Made by a program: the position numbers and the translations under genes. A DNA stretch of 64,000 nt from Pseudomonas sp. QTF5. Lineage in GTDB: Bacteria; Pseudomonadota; Gammaproteobacteria; Pseudomonadales; Pseudomonadaceae. Where the stretch lies: positions 1 through 64,000 of the forward strand of contig NZ_AZRW02000007.1 of NCBI RefSeq assembly GCF_000512695.2, read 5' to 3'. Shown piece by piece: positions 31,376 to 41,115 of the stretch. The number at the start of each line of letters is the position of its first letter. Positions within the stretch are counted from its first letter, which is position 1. The notes below the pieces were generated by a model. The model was not told the origin of the DNA. It did not search any database and saw nothing but the letters and a program-made list of their open reading frames with translations.

Positions 31376-31535
31376 CTAGGCAACGCGTGGGTAAAAAAGT
31401 GCGGCAAACTCTAACAACGACAGGGATTTTGGGCAAGGCGCCAATATGTTAAATTGGCCGCTTTTCTGTGCACCAAGCACCACAATCGCGGCCTTGAGAC
31501 CGTAGATATGCGGTAGTGTTCCGACAATCTAACAC

Positions 31536-31558
31536 ACGGACGCGGTCCGTTTTGTTTT
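31536..31558 (+). terminator. Terminator-like hairpin in the gatC leader
   Basis: ACGGAC (31536-31541) pairs with GTCCGT (31545-31550) around a GCG loop and is followed by TTTGTTTT, ending 16 bases before the gatC ATG. This is the shape of a small intrinsic terminator placed in front of an operon, so it may act as an attenuator; the stem is short. Confidence 0.4.
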
Positions 31559-31573
31559 CCACTGGAGAATCCC

Positions 31574-31861
31574 ATGGCGCTTGAACGCTCCGACGTGGAA
31601 AAAATCGCTCATCTGGCCTGCCTTGGCCTCAATGATGCCGATCTTCCACACATCACTTCGGCCCTGAACAGCATTCTCGGGCTGGTCGACGAAATGCAAG
31701 CGGTCGATACCGACGGTATCGAGCCGCTGGCCCACCCATTGGAAGCGAGCCAGCGCCTGCGTGCAGACGTCGTGACCGAAACCAATCATCGCGAGGCCTA
31801 TCAGTCCATCGCACCAGCGGTCGAAAACGGCCTGTATCTGGTTCCGAAAGTCATCGACTAA
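31574..31861 (+). CDS. gatC: Asp/Glu-tRNA amidotransferase subunit C
   Basis: A 95-residue small subunit that stabilises GatA and links it to GatB. The sequence starts [19 protein letters not shown] and contains the GatC pattern [22 protein letters not shown] and [20 protein letters not shown] lies before the ATG. First gene of gatCAB, with gatA 16 bases on. Confidence 0.96.
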   Translation: MALERSDVEKIAHLACLGLNDADLPHITSALNSILGLVDEMQAVDTDGIEPLAHPLEASQRLRADVVTETNHREAYQSIAPAVENGLYLVPKVID

Positions 31862-31877
31862 AGGGAAAGAGCCTGCA

Positions 31878-33329
31878 ATGCATCAATTGACTCTGGCCGA
31901 GATCGCCCGCGGACTCGCCGATAAAAAGTTTTCTTCCGAAGAGCTGACCAAAGTCCTGCTGGCGCGCATCGCCCAGCTCGATCCGCAGCTCAACAGTTTC
32001 ATCAGCCTCACCGAAGACCTGGCGCTCACGCAGGCGAAAGCCGCTGACGCTCGTCGGGCCAACGGTGAGAGCGGCGCCCTGCTCGGCGCGCCGATCGCCC
32101 ACAAAGACCTGTTCTGCACCCAAGGCATCCGCACCAGCTGCGGCTCGAAGATGCTCGACAACTTCAAAGCACCGTACGACGCCACCGTGGTCGCCAAACT
32201 GGCCGCTGCCGGGGCCGTGACCCTGGGCAAGACCAACATGGACGAATTCGCCATGGGGTCGGCCAACGAGTCGAGCTATTACGGCGCGGTGAAAAACCCG
32301 TGGAACCTGGACTGCGTTCCGGGCGGCTCGTCTGGCGGTTCGGCTGCTGCGGTGGCCGCTCGTCTGTTGCCAGCGGCGACGGGCACCGACACCGGCGGTT
32401 CGATTCGTCAGCCCGCTGCGCTGACCAACCTCACCGGCCTGAAACCGACGTACGGTCGCGTTTCGCGCTGGGGCATGATCGCTTACGCGTCCAGCCTCGA
32501 TCAGGGCGGTCCATTGGCCCGCACCGCCGAAGACTGCGCGATCCTGCTGCAAGGCATGGCCGGTTTCGATCCAAACGACTCCACCAGCATTGATGAGCCG
32601 GTGCCGGATTACAGTGCCAGCCTCAACGGTTCACTGCAGGGCCTGCGCATCGGCGTACCTAAAGAGTATTTCAGCGCAGGTCTCGACCCGCGTATCGCCG
32701 ACCTGGTCATGGCCAGCGTTGAAGAGCTGAAAAAGCTCGGCGCCGTGGTCAAGGAAATCAGCCTGCCGAACATGCAGCACGCAATCCCTGCGTACTACGT
32801 GATCGCCCCGGCGGAAGCATCTTCCAACCTGTCGCGTTTCGACGGCGTGCGTTTCGGCTATCGCTGCGAAGACCCGAAAAACCTGGAAGACCTGTACAAG
32901 CGTTCCCGTGGCGAAGGTTTCGGCCCGGAAGTGCAGCGCCGGATCATGGTCGGTGCCTACGCGCTGTCGGCCGGTTACTACGACGCCTACTATTTGAAGG
33001 CGCAGAAGATTCGTCGTCTGATCAAGAACGACTTCATGGCTGCCTTCAATGAGGTCGACATCATCCTCGGCCCAACCACGCCGAACCCGGCCTGGAAGCT
33101 CGGCGCCAAGAACAGCGACCCGGTCGCTGCGTACCTGGAAGACGTCTACACCATCACCGCCAACCTCGCCGGTCTGCCGGGCTTGTCCATGCCTGCAGGT
33201 TTTGTCGATGGCCTGCCGGTCGGCGTGCAGTTGCTCGCCCCGTATTTCCAGGAAGGTCGCCTGTTGAACGTTGCCCATCAGTATCAGTTGAACACTGACT
33301 GGCACACCCGCACCCCAACCGGCTTCTGA
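31878..33329 (+). CDS. gatA: Asp/Glu-tRNA amidotransferase subunit A
   Basis: A 483-residue amidase-signature protein that frees ammonia from glutamine. The Ser-cisSer-Lys triad is seen in [11 protein letters not shown] (Lys), [12 protein letters not shown] and [10 protein letters not shown] (Ser residues). GatCAB converts misacylated Asp-tRNA(Asn) and/or Glu-tRNA(Gln) to the amide forms; pseudomonads rely on it for Asn-tRNA. Ten bases before gatB. Confidence 0.97.
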   Translation: MHQLTLAEIARGLADKKFSSEELTKVLLARIAQLDPQLNSFISLTEDLALTQAKAADARRANGESGALLGAPIAHKDLFCTQGIRTSCGSKMLDNFKAPYDATVVAKLAAAGAVTLGKTNMDEFAMGSANESSYYGAVKNPWNLDCVPGGSSGGSAAAVAARLLPAATGTDTGGSIRQPAALTNLTGLKPTYGRVSRWGMIAYASSLDQGGPLARTAEDCAILLQGMAGFDPNDSTSIDEPVPDYSASLNGSLQGLRIGVPKEYFSAGLDPRIADLVMASVEELKKLGAVVKEISLPNMQHAIPAYYVIAPAEASSNLSRFDGVRFGYRCEDPKNLEDLYKRSRGEGFGPEVQRRIMVGAYALSAGYYDAYYLKAQKIRRLIKNDFMAAFNEVDIILGPTTPNPAWKLGAKNSDPVAAYLEDVYTITANLAGLPGLSMPAGFVDGLPVGVQLLAPYFQEGRLLNVAHQYQLNTDWHTRTPTGF

Positions 33330-33339
33330 GGAGAAACAC

Positions 33340-34785
33340 ATGCAATGGGAAGTCGTGATCGGGCTGGAGATTCATACCCAGCTCACCACCCGGTCGAAAA
33401 TCTTTTCCGGTAGTTCCACCACCTTCGGTTCCGAGCCGAACACCCAGGCCAGCCTGGTTGACCTGGGCATGCCCGGCGTATTGCCGGTGCTGAACCAGGA
33501 AGCGGTGCGCATGGCGGTGATGTTCGGTCTGGCCATCGATGCCGAGATCGGTCAGCACAACGTGTTCGCCCGTAAAAACTATTTCTACCCGGACCTGCCC
33601 AAGGGCTACCAGATCAGCCAGATGGAATTGCCGATCGTCGGCAAGGGTCACCTGGATATCGCCCTGGAAGACGGCACGGTCAAACGCGTAGGCATCACCC
33701 GCGCGCACCTGGAAGAAGACGCCGGTAAAAGCCTGCACGAAGAATTCAGCGGCGCCACCGGCATTGACCTGAACCGCGCTGGCACACCGTTGCTGGAGAT
33801 CGTTTCCGAGCCGGACATGCGCAGCGCCAAGGAAGCCGTGGCTTACGTCAAGGCTGTCCACGCGCTGGTGCGTTACCTCGGCATCTGCGACGGCAACATG
33901 GCAGAAGGCTCGCTGCGTTGCGACTGCAACGTGTCGATCCGTCCGAAAGGCCAGGTTGAATTCGGTACACGCTGCGAGATCAAGAACGTCAACTCGTTCC
34001 GCTTCATCGAGAAAGCGATCAATAGCGAAGTGCAGCGTCAGATCGAGTTGATCGAAGACGGCGGCAAGGTGATCCAACAGACCCGTCTGTACGATCCGAA
34101 CAAGGACGAAACCCGTCCGATGCGCAGCAAAGAGGAAGCCAACGACTACCGTTACTTCCCCGATCCGGACCTGCTACCGGTGGTCATCGAGGACTCGTTC
34201 CTCGACGATGTGCGCGCCACCCTGCCGGAACTGCCACCGCAGAAACGCGAGCGCTTCCAGGAACAGTTCGGTCTGTCGGTCTACGACGCCAGCGTCCTGG
34301 CCACCAGCCGCGAGCAAGCCGATTACTTCGAGAAAGTCGTGAGCATCAGCGGCGACGCCAAACTGGCGGCGAACTGGGTGATGGTTGAACTGGGCAGCCT
34401 GTTGAACAAGCAAGGCCTGGACATCGACCAGTCGCCGGTTTCGGCCGAGCAATTGGGCGGCATGCTGCTGCGCATCAAGGACAACACCATCTCCGGCAAG
34501 ATCGCCAAGGTGGTCTTTGAAGCCATGGCCAACGGCGAAGGCAGCGCAGACGAGATCATCGACAAGCGCGGCCTCAAGCAAGTGACCGACACCGGTGCGA
34601 TCTCGGCGGTGCTGGACGAAATGCTCGCGGCCAATGCCGAGCAGGTCGAACAATACCGCGCGGCAGATGAAGCCAAACGCGGCAAAATGTTCGGCTTCTT
34701 CGTCGGCCAGGCCATGAAAGCCTCCAAAGGCAAGGCCAACCCGCAACAGGTCAACGAACTGCTTAAAAGCAAGCTCGAAGGCTGA
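33340..34785 (+). CDS. gatB: Asp/Glu-tRNA amidotransferase subunit B
   Basis: A 481-residue subunit that binds the misacylated tRNA, phosphorylates the acyl group and receives ammonia from GatA. Family blocks are [46 protein letters not shown] and the C-terminal YqeY-like helical tail ([18 protein letters not shown]). GAGGAGAAACAC precedes the ATG. A REPIN follows 38 bases after the stop. Confidence 0.97.
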   Translation: MQWEVVIGLEIHTQLTTRSKIFSGSSTTFGSEPNTQASLVDLGMPGVLPVLNQEAVRMAVMFGLAIDAEIGQHNVFARKNYFYPDLPKGYQISQMELPIVGKGHLDIALEDGTVKRVGITRAHLEEDAGKSLHEEFSGATGIDLNRAGTPLLEIVSEPDMRSAKEAVAYVKAVHALVRYLGICDGNMAEGSLRCDCNVSIRPKGQVEFGTRCEIKNVNSFRFIEKAINSEVQRQIELIEDGGKVIQQTRLYDPNKDETRPMRSKEEANDYRYFPDPDLLPVVIEDSFLDDVRATLPELPPQKRERFQEQFGLSVYDASVLATSREQADYFEKVVSISGDAKLAANWVMVELGSLLNKQGLDIDQSPVSAEQLGGMLLRIKDNTISGKIAKVVFEAMANGEGSADEIIDKRGLKQVTDTGAISAVLDEMLAANAEQVEQYRAADEAKRGKMFGFFVGQAMKASKGKANPQQVNELLKSKLEG

Positions 34786-34823
34786 TGAGAATGGAGCCAG
34801 CATTCAAACCTGGCTCCATTGCC

Positions 34824-34912
34824 TGTGGGAGCGGGCTTGCTCGCGAAAGCGGTTCGGCACTCAACACAAGGTTGACTGTCAGAATGCATTCGCGAGCAAG
34901 CCCGCTCCCACA
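34824..34912. repeat. REPIN, GTGGGAGCGGGCTTGCTCGC type
   Basis: A facing pair TGTGGGAGCGGGCTTGCTCG / CGAGCAAGCCCGCTCCCACA of 89 bases between gatB and the RlpA-like gene, 21 bases before that ATG. It may serve as the gatCAB transcript end. Confidence 0.9.
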
Positions 34913-34933
34913 TTTGTTTCCGGGATACCTTTT

Positions 34934-35308
34934 ATGAAGCGTCTGTTCAGTGCCTGCGCCCTGCTCTCTTTGCTGGCCGGTTGCGCCAGTACCGATACCG
35001 TCGATCCACACGGCTACGACAAGACCGGCATGGCTTCGTATTACGGCGCCAAACACCATGGCAAACGCACCGCCAGCGGCGAGCGTTTTAACCAGCACGG
35101 CCTGACCGCCGCCCATCGCCAGTTGCCGTTCGGTACGCGGGTGAAGGTCACCAACCTGAACAACGACAAGTCCTGTGTAGTGCGCATCAACGACCGCGGG
35201 CCATACTCTCGTGGGCGTCTGATCGATATATCACGTGAAGCGGCCGAACAGTTGGGCATGCTGCGCAGCGGTACCGCGAAGGTTCGCGTGCAAGCCCTCG
35301 ACGACTGA
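34934..35308 (+). CDS. RlpA-like double-psi beta-barrel lipoprotein
   Basis: A 124-residue lipoprotein with signal peptide and lipobox (LLSLLAGCAS; lipidated Cys near residue 17). The mature part is one RlpA/DPBB domain: TGMASYYGAKHHGKRTASGERFNQHGLTAAHRQLPFGT, VTNLNNDKSCVVRINDRGPYSRGRLIDIS. No C-terminal SPOR domain is present, so it is a short paralogue of the septal lytic transglycosylase RlpA and its activity on naked glycan strands is only inferred. Asp in NDRGP and the HG region are conserved. Confidence 0.88.
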   Translation: MKRLFSACALLSLLAGCASTDTVDPHGYDKTGMASYYGAKHHGKRTASGERFNQHGLTAAHRQLPFGTRVKVTNLNNDKSCVVRINDRGPYSRGRLIDISREAAEQLGMLRSGTAKVRVQALDD

Positions 35309-35358
35309 TAGACGGAGCGCTGACTATTTTCGGACTTGCCGATTTACCCCTGATCAGC

Positions 35359-36420
35359 GTGATTGAATTGTTCAGCGGTCTGTTTTTACTGATCGTAGGC
35401 GCCGAACTGATGGTGCGCGCCGCCGTGCGCCTGGCCGCACGACTGCATGTGCGGCCGCTGATCATCGGCCTGACCATCGTGGCCCTCGGCAGCAGCGCGC
35501 CGCAGATGGCGGTCAGCTTGCAAGCCACCCTGGCGCAAAACGCCGACATCGCCGTCGGCAGCGTGATCGGCAGCAGCATCTTCAACATCCTCGTCACCCT
35601 CGGGCTCTCGGCGCTGATTATTCCGCTGCGGGTTTCGCGGCAATTGGTGCGCCTGGATATTCCGCTGATGATCGGCGCCAGCCTGTTGGTGTTCGTACTG
35701 GCGTGGAACGAAGAACTGAACCGCACAGACGGGATTATTCTGCTGGGCGCGCTGGTGCTGTACCTGGGTTTGCTGCTGCGCCAGTCGCGACACTCGGCCC
35801 GTCCGCCATCGGGGGCTCACGAAGCGCCACAGGCACCGTGGTTCAGCAGCTTGCTGCTGATTGTCGCCGGGCTGGCGATGCTGGTGTTCGCCGGACATTT
35901 GCTGCTCGGCGCCGCGGTGGCGGTCGCGACCGACCTGGGGTTGTCGGAGCGGATCATCGGCCTGACCATCGTCGCCGTCAGCACGTCACTGCCGGAGCTG
36001 GCCACTTCGTTGATCGCTGCGTTGCGCGGTCAGCGGGACATCGCGGTGGGCAACGTGATCGGCAGCAACCTGCTCAACCTCTTGGGCGTCCTCGGGCTTA
36101 CCGCATTGATCGCGCCGTCGCCGCTGTCGGTTTCACCCAACGCACTGGATTTCGATTTGCCGGTGATGCTCGGTGTCGCGGTGCTGTGCCTGCCGGTGTT
36201 CTATTCCGGCTACCGGGTGACTCGCGCCGAAGGCCTGCTGTTTTTGGGTTTGTACCTGGCCTATGGGCTGCACGTGGTGTCGTTTACCACGGGAATGCCG
36301 CTGGCCGGCAAGCTTGAACATCTAATGCTGTTTTTCGTCCTGCCAGCGCTGGGGGCGTTTTTGCTGTTCACGTCGCTGCGCGCCTGGCGTCGCCAACACC
36401 ACAAGAGGGAATTGCCATGA
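35359..36420 (+). CDS. Calcium/sodium antiporter, CaCA family (YrbG-like)
   Basis: A cation exchanger with about ten transmembrane helices. Its two alpha repeats carry GSSAPQMAVS ... GSVIGSSIFNILVTLG and STSLPELATS ... GNVIGSNLLNLLGVLG, the ion-binding motifs. The GTG at 35359 gives 353 residues but lacks a ribosome binding site; upstream in-frame CTG (35320) or ATT (35326), the latter 8 bases after GGAG, would add MTIFGLADLPLIS-like residues. The stop overlaps the next start (ATGA), so the pair is coupled. Confidence 0.88.
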   Translation: MIELFSGLFLLIVGAELMVRAAVRLAARLHVRPLIIGLTIVALGSSAPQMAVSLQATLAQNADIAVGSVIGSSIFNILVTLGLSALIIPLRVSRQLVRLDIPLMIGASLLVFVLAWNEELNRTDGIILLGALVLYLGLLLRQSRHSARPPSGAHEAPQAPWFSSLLLIVAGLAMLVFAGHLLLGAAVAVATDLGLSERIIGLTIVAVSTSLPELATSLIAALRGQRDIAVGNVIGSNLLNLLGVLGLTALIAPSPLSVSPNALDFDLPVMLGVAVLCLPVFYSGYRVTRAEGLLFLGLYLAYGLHVVSFTTGMPLAGKLEHLMLFFVLPALGAFLLFTSLRAWRRQHHKRELP

Positions 36421-36797
36421 GCACTGATAAAAAGCCCGGCGTTGAAGTCCGCCGCCAAGTGATGGGCGACGCGTTCGTCGACCGCGCCTTGGGTAACGCC
36501 ACCGAGTTCACCCAGCCGTTGCAGGACTTCGTCAATGAACACGCTTGGGGCGGAGTGTGGAACCGTGAAGGTTTGCCGCTGAAAACCCGCAGCTTGATCA
36601 CCCTCGCCGCGCTAACCGCGTTGAAGTGCCCGCAAGAATTGAAAGGCCATGTGCGCGGTGCACTGAACAACGGCTGCACCGTGGAAGAAATTCGCGAGGC
36701 GCTGCTGCATTGCGCGGTGTATGCCGGCGTGCCGGCGGCGATCGATGCGTTTCGGGCGGCGCAGGAAGTGATTGATACCTACCAGAAGCCGGAGTGA
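36417..36797 (+). CDS. Carboxymuconolactone decarboxylase-family protein
   Basis: A 126-residue CMD-family protein resembling PcaC: VMGDAFVDRALGNATEFTQPLQDFVNEHAWGGVW and LITLAALTALKCPQELKGHVRGALNNG followed by TVEEIREALLHCAVYAGVPAA. No pca genes are near, so a true 4-carboxymuconolactone decarboxylase role is not supported. The CxxC of AhpD-type members is absent. It overlaps the antiporter stop by 4 bases. Confidence 0.85.
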   Translation: MSTDKKPGVEVRRQVMGDAFVDRALGNATEFTQPLQDFVNEHAWGGVWNREGLPLKTRSLITLAALTALKCPQELKGHVRGALNNGCTVEEIREALLHCAVYAGVPAAIDAFRAAQEVIDTYQKPE

Positions 36798-36825
36798 GTC
36801 GCTGACATTTCTGGTGGCTGTTCAG

Positions 36826-36845
36826 CCGTCTTCGCGAGCAAATCG
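36826..36845. repeat. Decayed REP half
   Basis: CCGTCTTCGCGAGCAAATCG matches the right arm seen in the REPINs at 44089 and 50094 up to GAGCAA, then diverges. It lies between the convergent CMD gene and AEC transporter. Confidence 0.5.
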
Positions 36846-36877
36846 AATGGATCTAAAAAACACCACAAATCCTGAAG

Positions 36878-37819
36878 CTAAATCCCCCCCCCCCACTGCA
36901 ACAAAAAGATCCCGACGTTGGTGGTGACCGCCGCCATCAGCGTGGTAATCACAATGATCGCTGCCGCCAGTTCATGATTACCATTAGCTTGCCGAGCCAT
37001 GACGAAACTGGCCGCGGCAGTCGGGCTGCCGAAGTACAGAAACAGAATCCCCAACTCCGCCCCGCGAAAACCCCAGAGCCAGGCACCAAGCGTCGCCAGC
37101 ACCGGCAGACCGATCATCTTCACCAGGCTGGAACTCAGCGCCATCGTGCCGCTTTTGCGCATCGCCGCCAGCGACAACGTGCCACCGATGCAGATCAACG
37201 CCAACGGCAAGGTGGTTTGTGCCAGGTACTGGCCGGACTTTTCCAGCCACCCCGGCAAACCGATTTCGAAATAGGCAAATGGCGCCGCCGCAAACACGCT
37301 GATGATCAACGGGTTGACCATCACGCTTTTGCAGATACTCCACGGGTCAGACTTGATCACCGGGCTGTAGACCGCCAGCACGATGGTCGAAAGCGTGTTG
37401 TAGAACAGGATCACCAGCGCCGCGAGGATTGCCCCGAGGGAAATCCCGTAGTCGCCGTACATGCTCGCCGCCAGTGCCAGGCCGATAACGCCGTTGTTAC
37501 CGCGAAACGCGCCTTGGGTGTAGATGCCCCGGTCTTCCCGCGGGCATTTCCAGATCGCCCAGACCCAGGCAATCGCAAAGCACGCCAGGGTCGCGACCGA
37601 GAAGTAGATCAGCAGCGCCGGTTGCAGCGCGGCATGCAGGTCGGCATGCAAGATGCCCAGAAACAGCAACGCCGGCATGGTGACGTTGAACACCAGGGCC
37701 GACGCGGTATGAATGAAATTGTCGTTGATCCAGTCGATGCGCTTGAGCAGCGCCCCCAGAAACAGCATGGCAAACACCGGTGCGGTGATGTTCAGGGTTT
37801 CGAGGAAAATAGCCAGCAT
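36878..37819 (-). CDS. AEC (auxin efflux carrier) family transporter
   Basis: A 313-residue integral membrane protein with about ten helices and the family's central GAFRGNNGVIGLALAASMYG segment. AEC proteins export or import small carboxylates; its place beside the sugar-acid cluster suggests an organic or aldaric acid, but this is inference. The last residues LLQWGGGI are read from a run of 11 G (36884-36894 on the plus strand as C), so the C-terminus depends on tract length. Confidence 0.88.
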   Translation of the reverse strand: MLAIFLETLNITAPVFAMLFLGALLKRIDWINDNFIHTASALVFNVTMPALLFLGILHADLHAALQPALLIYFSVATLACFAIAWVWAIWKCPREDRGIYTQGAFRGNNGVIGLALAASMYGDYGISLGAILAALVILFYNTLSTIVLAVYSPVIKSDPWSICKSVMVNPLIISVFAAAPFAYFEIGLPGWLEKSGQYLAQTTLPLALICIGGTLSLAAMRKSGTMALSSSLVKMIGLPVLATLGAWLWGFRGAELGILFLYFGSPTAAASFVMARQANGNHELAAAIIVITTLMAAVTTNVGIFLLQWGGGI

Positions 37820-37919
37820 GCCGGGGGAACCTTGGGTGGGCGTCGTTAGGGGGCTAATGATAAGCCACCAAGGACACCGGCGTCAGGTAGACCGCCATCG
37901 CGGGCAGGCAACGAGTAAC

Positions 37920-38013
37920 CTGTGGCGAGGGAGCTTGCTCCCGCTGGGTCGCGAAGCGGCCCCAAAAGATGGGACTGCTACGCAGTCCAGCGGGAGCAAG
38001 CTCCCTCGCCACA
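37920..38013. repeat. REPIN, GTGGCGAGGGAGCTTGCTCCCGC type
   Basis: TGTGGCGAGGGAGCTTGCTC and GAGCAAGCTCCCTCGCCACA face each other, with a second inner match CGCGAAGCGG / CTACGCAGTCC. It abuts the garD stop (38017) and fills the gap to the AEC gene. Confidence 0.9.
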
Positions 38014-38016
38014 GTC

Positions 38017-39570
38017 TCAGGTAATCGGCGCAGGGTTGAACAAGGTAATGTCGTTATGCAGCTTATGCTGCTCCGCCCACGTCTGTTTCTTGCCGCTGGC
38101 CACGTCCAGGTAGTAGTGGAACAACTCCCAGCCAAGGTCTTCAATCGACGCCCGCCCGGTAGCAATCCGCCCGGCATCGATGTCGATCAGGTCCGGCCAG
38201 CGTTGCGCCAGTTCTGTGCGGGTCGACACCTTCACCACCGGCGCCATCGCCAACCCATAAGGCGTACCCCGCCCGGTAGTGAACACATGCAGGTTCATCC
38301 CCGCCGCCAACTGCAGCGTCCCGCAGACAAAATCACTGGCCGGGGTCGCACAGAAAATCAGCCCTTTGCGCTTGAACCGTTCACCAGGGCCAAGCACCCC
38401 GTTGATCGCGCTGCTGCCGGATTTGACGATCGAGCCCAGAGACTTCTCGACAATGTTCGACAATCCGCCCTTCTTGTTCCCCGGCGTGGTGTTGGCACTG
38501 CGATCCGCTTCGCCCTTGGCCAGGTAACGGTCGTACCAGTCCATTTCCCGAACCAGTTCCTGAGCAACTTCCTCAGTTTCGGCGCGAGAGGTCAGCAGGT
38601 AGATCGCATCGCGCACCTCGGTGACTTCGGAAAACATCACCGTCGCCCCCGCCCGCAACAACAGGTCCGAGGCATAGCCAAGCGCCGGGTTGGCAGTGAT
38701 GCCAGAGAACGCATCACTGCCGCCGCACTGCATGCCGAGGATCAGCTCGGACGCCGGCACGGTTTCCCGACGACGCAGATCGAGCTTCTTCAAACGAGTC
38801 TCGGCCAGCGCCATGATCTGCTCGATCATCTCGGTAAAACCGTGACTGGAATCCTGCAAGCGGTATAACCACGGCTCGCTTAAATCCACCGAACTGTCGT
38901 TCTCGTGCATCACCTGCCCGGCCTGCAATTTCTCGCAGCCCAGGCTGATCACCAGCGCCTCGCCCCCCAGGTTCGGGTTGCGCGCCAGATTGCGCACGGT
39001 GCGGATCGGGATGTACGCATCGGTGGCGGTGATCGCCACGCCACAGCCGTAACTGTGGGTCAGCGCCACCACGTCATCGACGTTCGGGTATTTGGGCAGC
39101 AGTTCATCCTTGATGCGCTTGACCGCATGGTCCAACACCCCGGTGACGCATTGCACAGTGGTGGTGATGCCGAGAATGTTGCGCGTGCCGACGGTGCCGT
39201 CGGCGTTGCGGTAACCCTCGAAAGTGAAGCCTTCCAGCGGTGCCTGCGCGGCCGGCACTTCGGTGGACAGCGGCAGGCTGTCCAGCGGTGGCGCAGTCGG
39301 CATGCGCAATTGATCTTCCTTGACCCAGCTGCCGCGAGGAATCGGCTGCAACGCATACCCAATGGTCTGTCCGTAACGAATCACCTGGCCGCCCTCAGGG
39401 ATGTCCTCAAGAGTGACCTTGTGGCTCTGCGGCACGAAATCCACGGTGACCAGGCCATCGGGGAATTCAGTGCCGGCCGGCACGCCCTGATCGTTGACCA
39501 CGATCACCACATTGTCCCGCTCGTGCAGACGGATGTAGCGCGGCGAGTCGGAATGTTCAATCAACTGCAT
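38017..39570 (-). CDS. garD: Galactarate dehydratase GarD
   Basis: A 517-residue UxaA-family dehydratase that turns galactarate into 5-dehydro-4-deoxy-D-glucarate. An N-terminal SAF domain (about residues 10-90, [23 protein letters not shown]) is followed by the UxaA catalytic region ([41 protein letters not shown]). The C-terminus [13 protein letters not shown] is of the GarD type rather than altronate dehydratase. It follows the MFS permease by 11 bases and shares the pathway with kdgD and the dehydrogenase. Confidence 0.92.
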   Translation of the reverse strand: MQLIEHSDSPRYIRLHERDNVVIVVNDQGVPAGTEFPDGLVTVDFVPQSHKVTLEDIPEGGQVIRYGQTIGYALQPIPRGSWVKEDQLRMPTAPPLDSLPLSTEVPAAQAPLEGFTFEGYRNADGTVGTRNILGITTTVQCVTGVLDHAVKRIKDELLPKYPNVDDVVALTHSYGCGVAITATDAYIPIRTVRNLARNPNLGGEALVISLGCEKLQAGQVMHENDSSVDLSEPWLYRLQDSSHGFTEMIEQIMALAETRLKKLDLRRRETVPASELILGMQCGGSDAFSGITANPALGYASDLLLRAGATVMFSEVTEVRDAIYLLTSRAETEEVAQELVREMDWYDRYLAKGEADRSANTTPGNKKGGLSNIVEKSLGSIVKSGSSAINGVLGPGERFKRKGLIFCATPASDFVCGTLQLAAGMNLHVFTTGRGTPYGLAMAPVVKVSTRTELAQRWPDLIDIDAGRIATGRASIEDLGWELFHYYLDVASGKKQTWAEQHKLHNDITLFNPAPIT

Positions 39571-39581
39571 GACGCCGCTCC

Positions 39582-40949
39582 TCAGGAATGCGCTTCAGAT
39601 AATTTGCTGTTCGTTTCAGGACCGCTGACAGGCGGCTCTTTGAGCACCACACGCTTGATCGGGCCAACGATCACCAGATAGCTGAACACCGCCACCAGTG
39701 CGTTGCAACCGACGAACACCAGCGCCCATTTGAACGAACCGGTGGAGCTGATGATGTAGCCGATAACGATCGGCGTGGTGATCGACGCGATATTGCCGAA
39801 GGTATTGAACAGACCACCGCTGAGACCGGCGATCTGTTTCGGCGAGGTGTCGGACACCACGGCCCAGCCCAACGCACCGACGCCTTTGCCGAAGAACGCC
39901 AGGGCCATGAAGCCGACGACCATCCATTCCACGTCCACATAGTTGCAAGCCACGATGCTGCTGGAAACCAGCAGGCCGGCGATGATCGGCGCCTTGCGGG
40001 CGAACGTCAGCGAGTGACCTTTGCGCAGCAGGTAATCGGAAATCACCCCCCCGAGCACACCACCGATAAACCCGCAGATCGCCGGCAGCGAGGCAATGAA
40101 ACCAGCCTTGAGGATGGTCATGCCGCGTTCCTGCACCAGATACACCGGGAACCAGGTGAGGAAGAAGTAAGTGATGCCGTTGATGCAGTACTGGCCCAGA
40201 TACACACCGAGCATCATGCGGTTGGTCAGCAGTTGGCGGATGTAGTCCCACTTCGGACCGTCGCCCTTTTTGCCTTTGCCTTTGTCCTGGTCCATGTCGA
40301 CCATGCCGCCGTTGTCGGCGATGTGCTTGAACTCGGCGTCGTTGATCATCGGGTGTTGGCGCGGGCTGTAGATCACCTTCAGCCAGATCCCCGAGAAGAC
40401 GATACCGATCACGCCCATGACGATGAACACATGCTGCCAGCCGAAGGAGTAAACGATCCAGCCCATGAGCGGTGCAAACAACACGGTGGCAAAGTATTGC
40501 GCCGAGTTGAAGATCGCAGACGCCGTACCGCGTTCAGCGGTCGGGAACCAGGCCGCCACGATACGTGCGTTGCCGGGGAAGGATGGCGCTTCGGCCAGGC
40601 CCACCAAAAAGCGCAGCATGAACAGCGCAACCACCGCCGTGGACATGCCGAACTCACCGACATAGCCCTGCAGCACGGTGAACAGCGACCAGGTGAAAAT
40701 GCTCAGCGCGTAGATTTTTTTCGAACCGAAACGGTCCAGCAGCCAGCCACCGGGAATTTGCCCGGCCACGTAGGCCCAACCGAATGCCGAAAAGATATAA
40801 CCGAGGGTGACCGCGTCGATGCCGAGGTCTTTTTGCAGGCTGGAGCCGGCGATTGCGATGGTAGCCCGGTCGGCGTAGTTGATCGTGGTCACCAGAAACA
40901 GCATGAGCAGGATCAAATAGCGGACGTGAGTCGGCTTGGTCGATTGCAT
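39582..40949 (-). CDS. MFS transporter, glucarate/galactarate permease family
   Basis: A 455-residue major-facilitator permease of the anion:cation symporter group (GudP/GarP-like), with 12 predicted helices. It starts [35 protein letters not shown], the usual N-terminus of this group; a longer in-frame upstream start lies in a REPIN-side region and is rejected. It most likely imports D-glucarate and galactarate. Neighbours garD (11 bases downstream) and the dehydrogenase support this. Confidence 0.9.
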   Translation of the reverse strand: MQSTKPTHVRYLILLMLFLVTTINYADRATIAIAGSSLQKDLGIDAVTLGYIFSAFGWAYVAGQIPGGWLLDRFGSKKIYALSIFTWSLFTVLQGYVGEFGMSTAVVALFMLRFLVGLAEAPSFPGNARIVAAWFPTAERGTASAIFNSAQYFATVLFAPLMGWIVYSFGWQHVFIVMGVIGIVFSGIWLKVIYSPRQHPMINDAEFKHIADNGGMVDMDQDKGKGKKGDGPKWDYIRQLLTNRMMLGVYLGQYCINGITYFFLTWFPVYLVQERGMTILKAGFIASLPAICGFIGGVLGGVISDYLLRKGHSLTFARKAPIIAGLLVSSSIVACNYVDVEWMVVGFMALAFFGKGVGALGWAVVSDTSPKQIAGLSGGLFNTFGNIASITTPIVIGYIISSTGSFKWALVFVGCNALVAVFSYLVIVGPIKRVVLKEPPVSGPETNSKLSEAHS

Positions 40950-41003
40950 TGTAGATGTACTCCCACTGATTATTTTTATGCGCGGGTGAATCTTTGGTTT
41001 TTC

Positions 41004-41103
41004 TGTGGGAGCGAGCCTGCTCGCGATGGTGGTCAACGATGACGCGGGGCATCAAGTTTACCGCCGCGTCCTCAAGACCTTCGCGAGCAGGCTCGCTCCC
41101 ACA
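41004..41103. repeat. REPIN, GTGGGAGCGAGCCTGCTCGC variant
   Basis: TGTGGGAGCGAGCCTGCTCG and CGAGCAGGCTCGCTCCCACA enclose an inner arm pair GACGCGG / CCGCGTC. It is a sequence variant of the main family (GAGCCTGCTC core). It splits the MFS and dehydrogenase genes, so those two may be separate transcripts. Confidence 0.9.
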
Positions 41104-41115
41104 GTGGGTGTTGCG

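Noticed and set aside
36417..36797. 4-carboxymuconolactone decarboxylase (pcaC) of the protocatechuate pathway
   Set aside because: No other pca gene is near, and the gene is coupled to a cation antiporter; only family membership is claimed.
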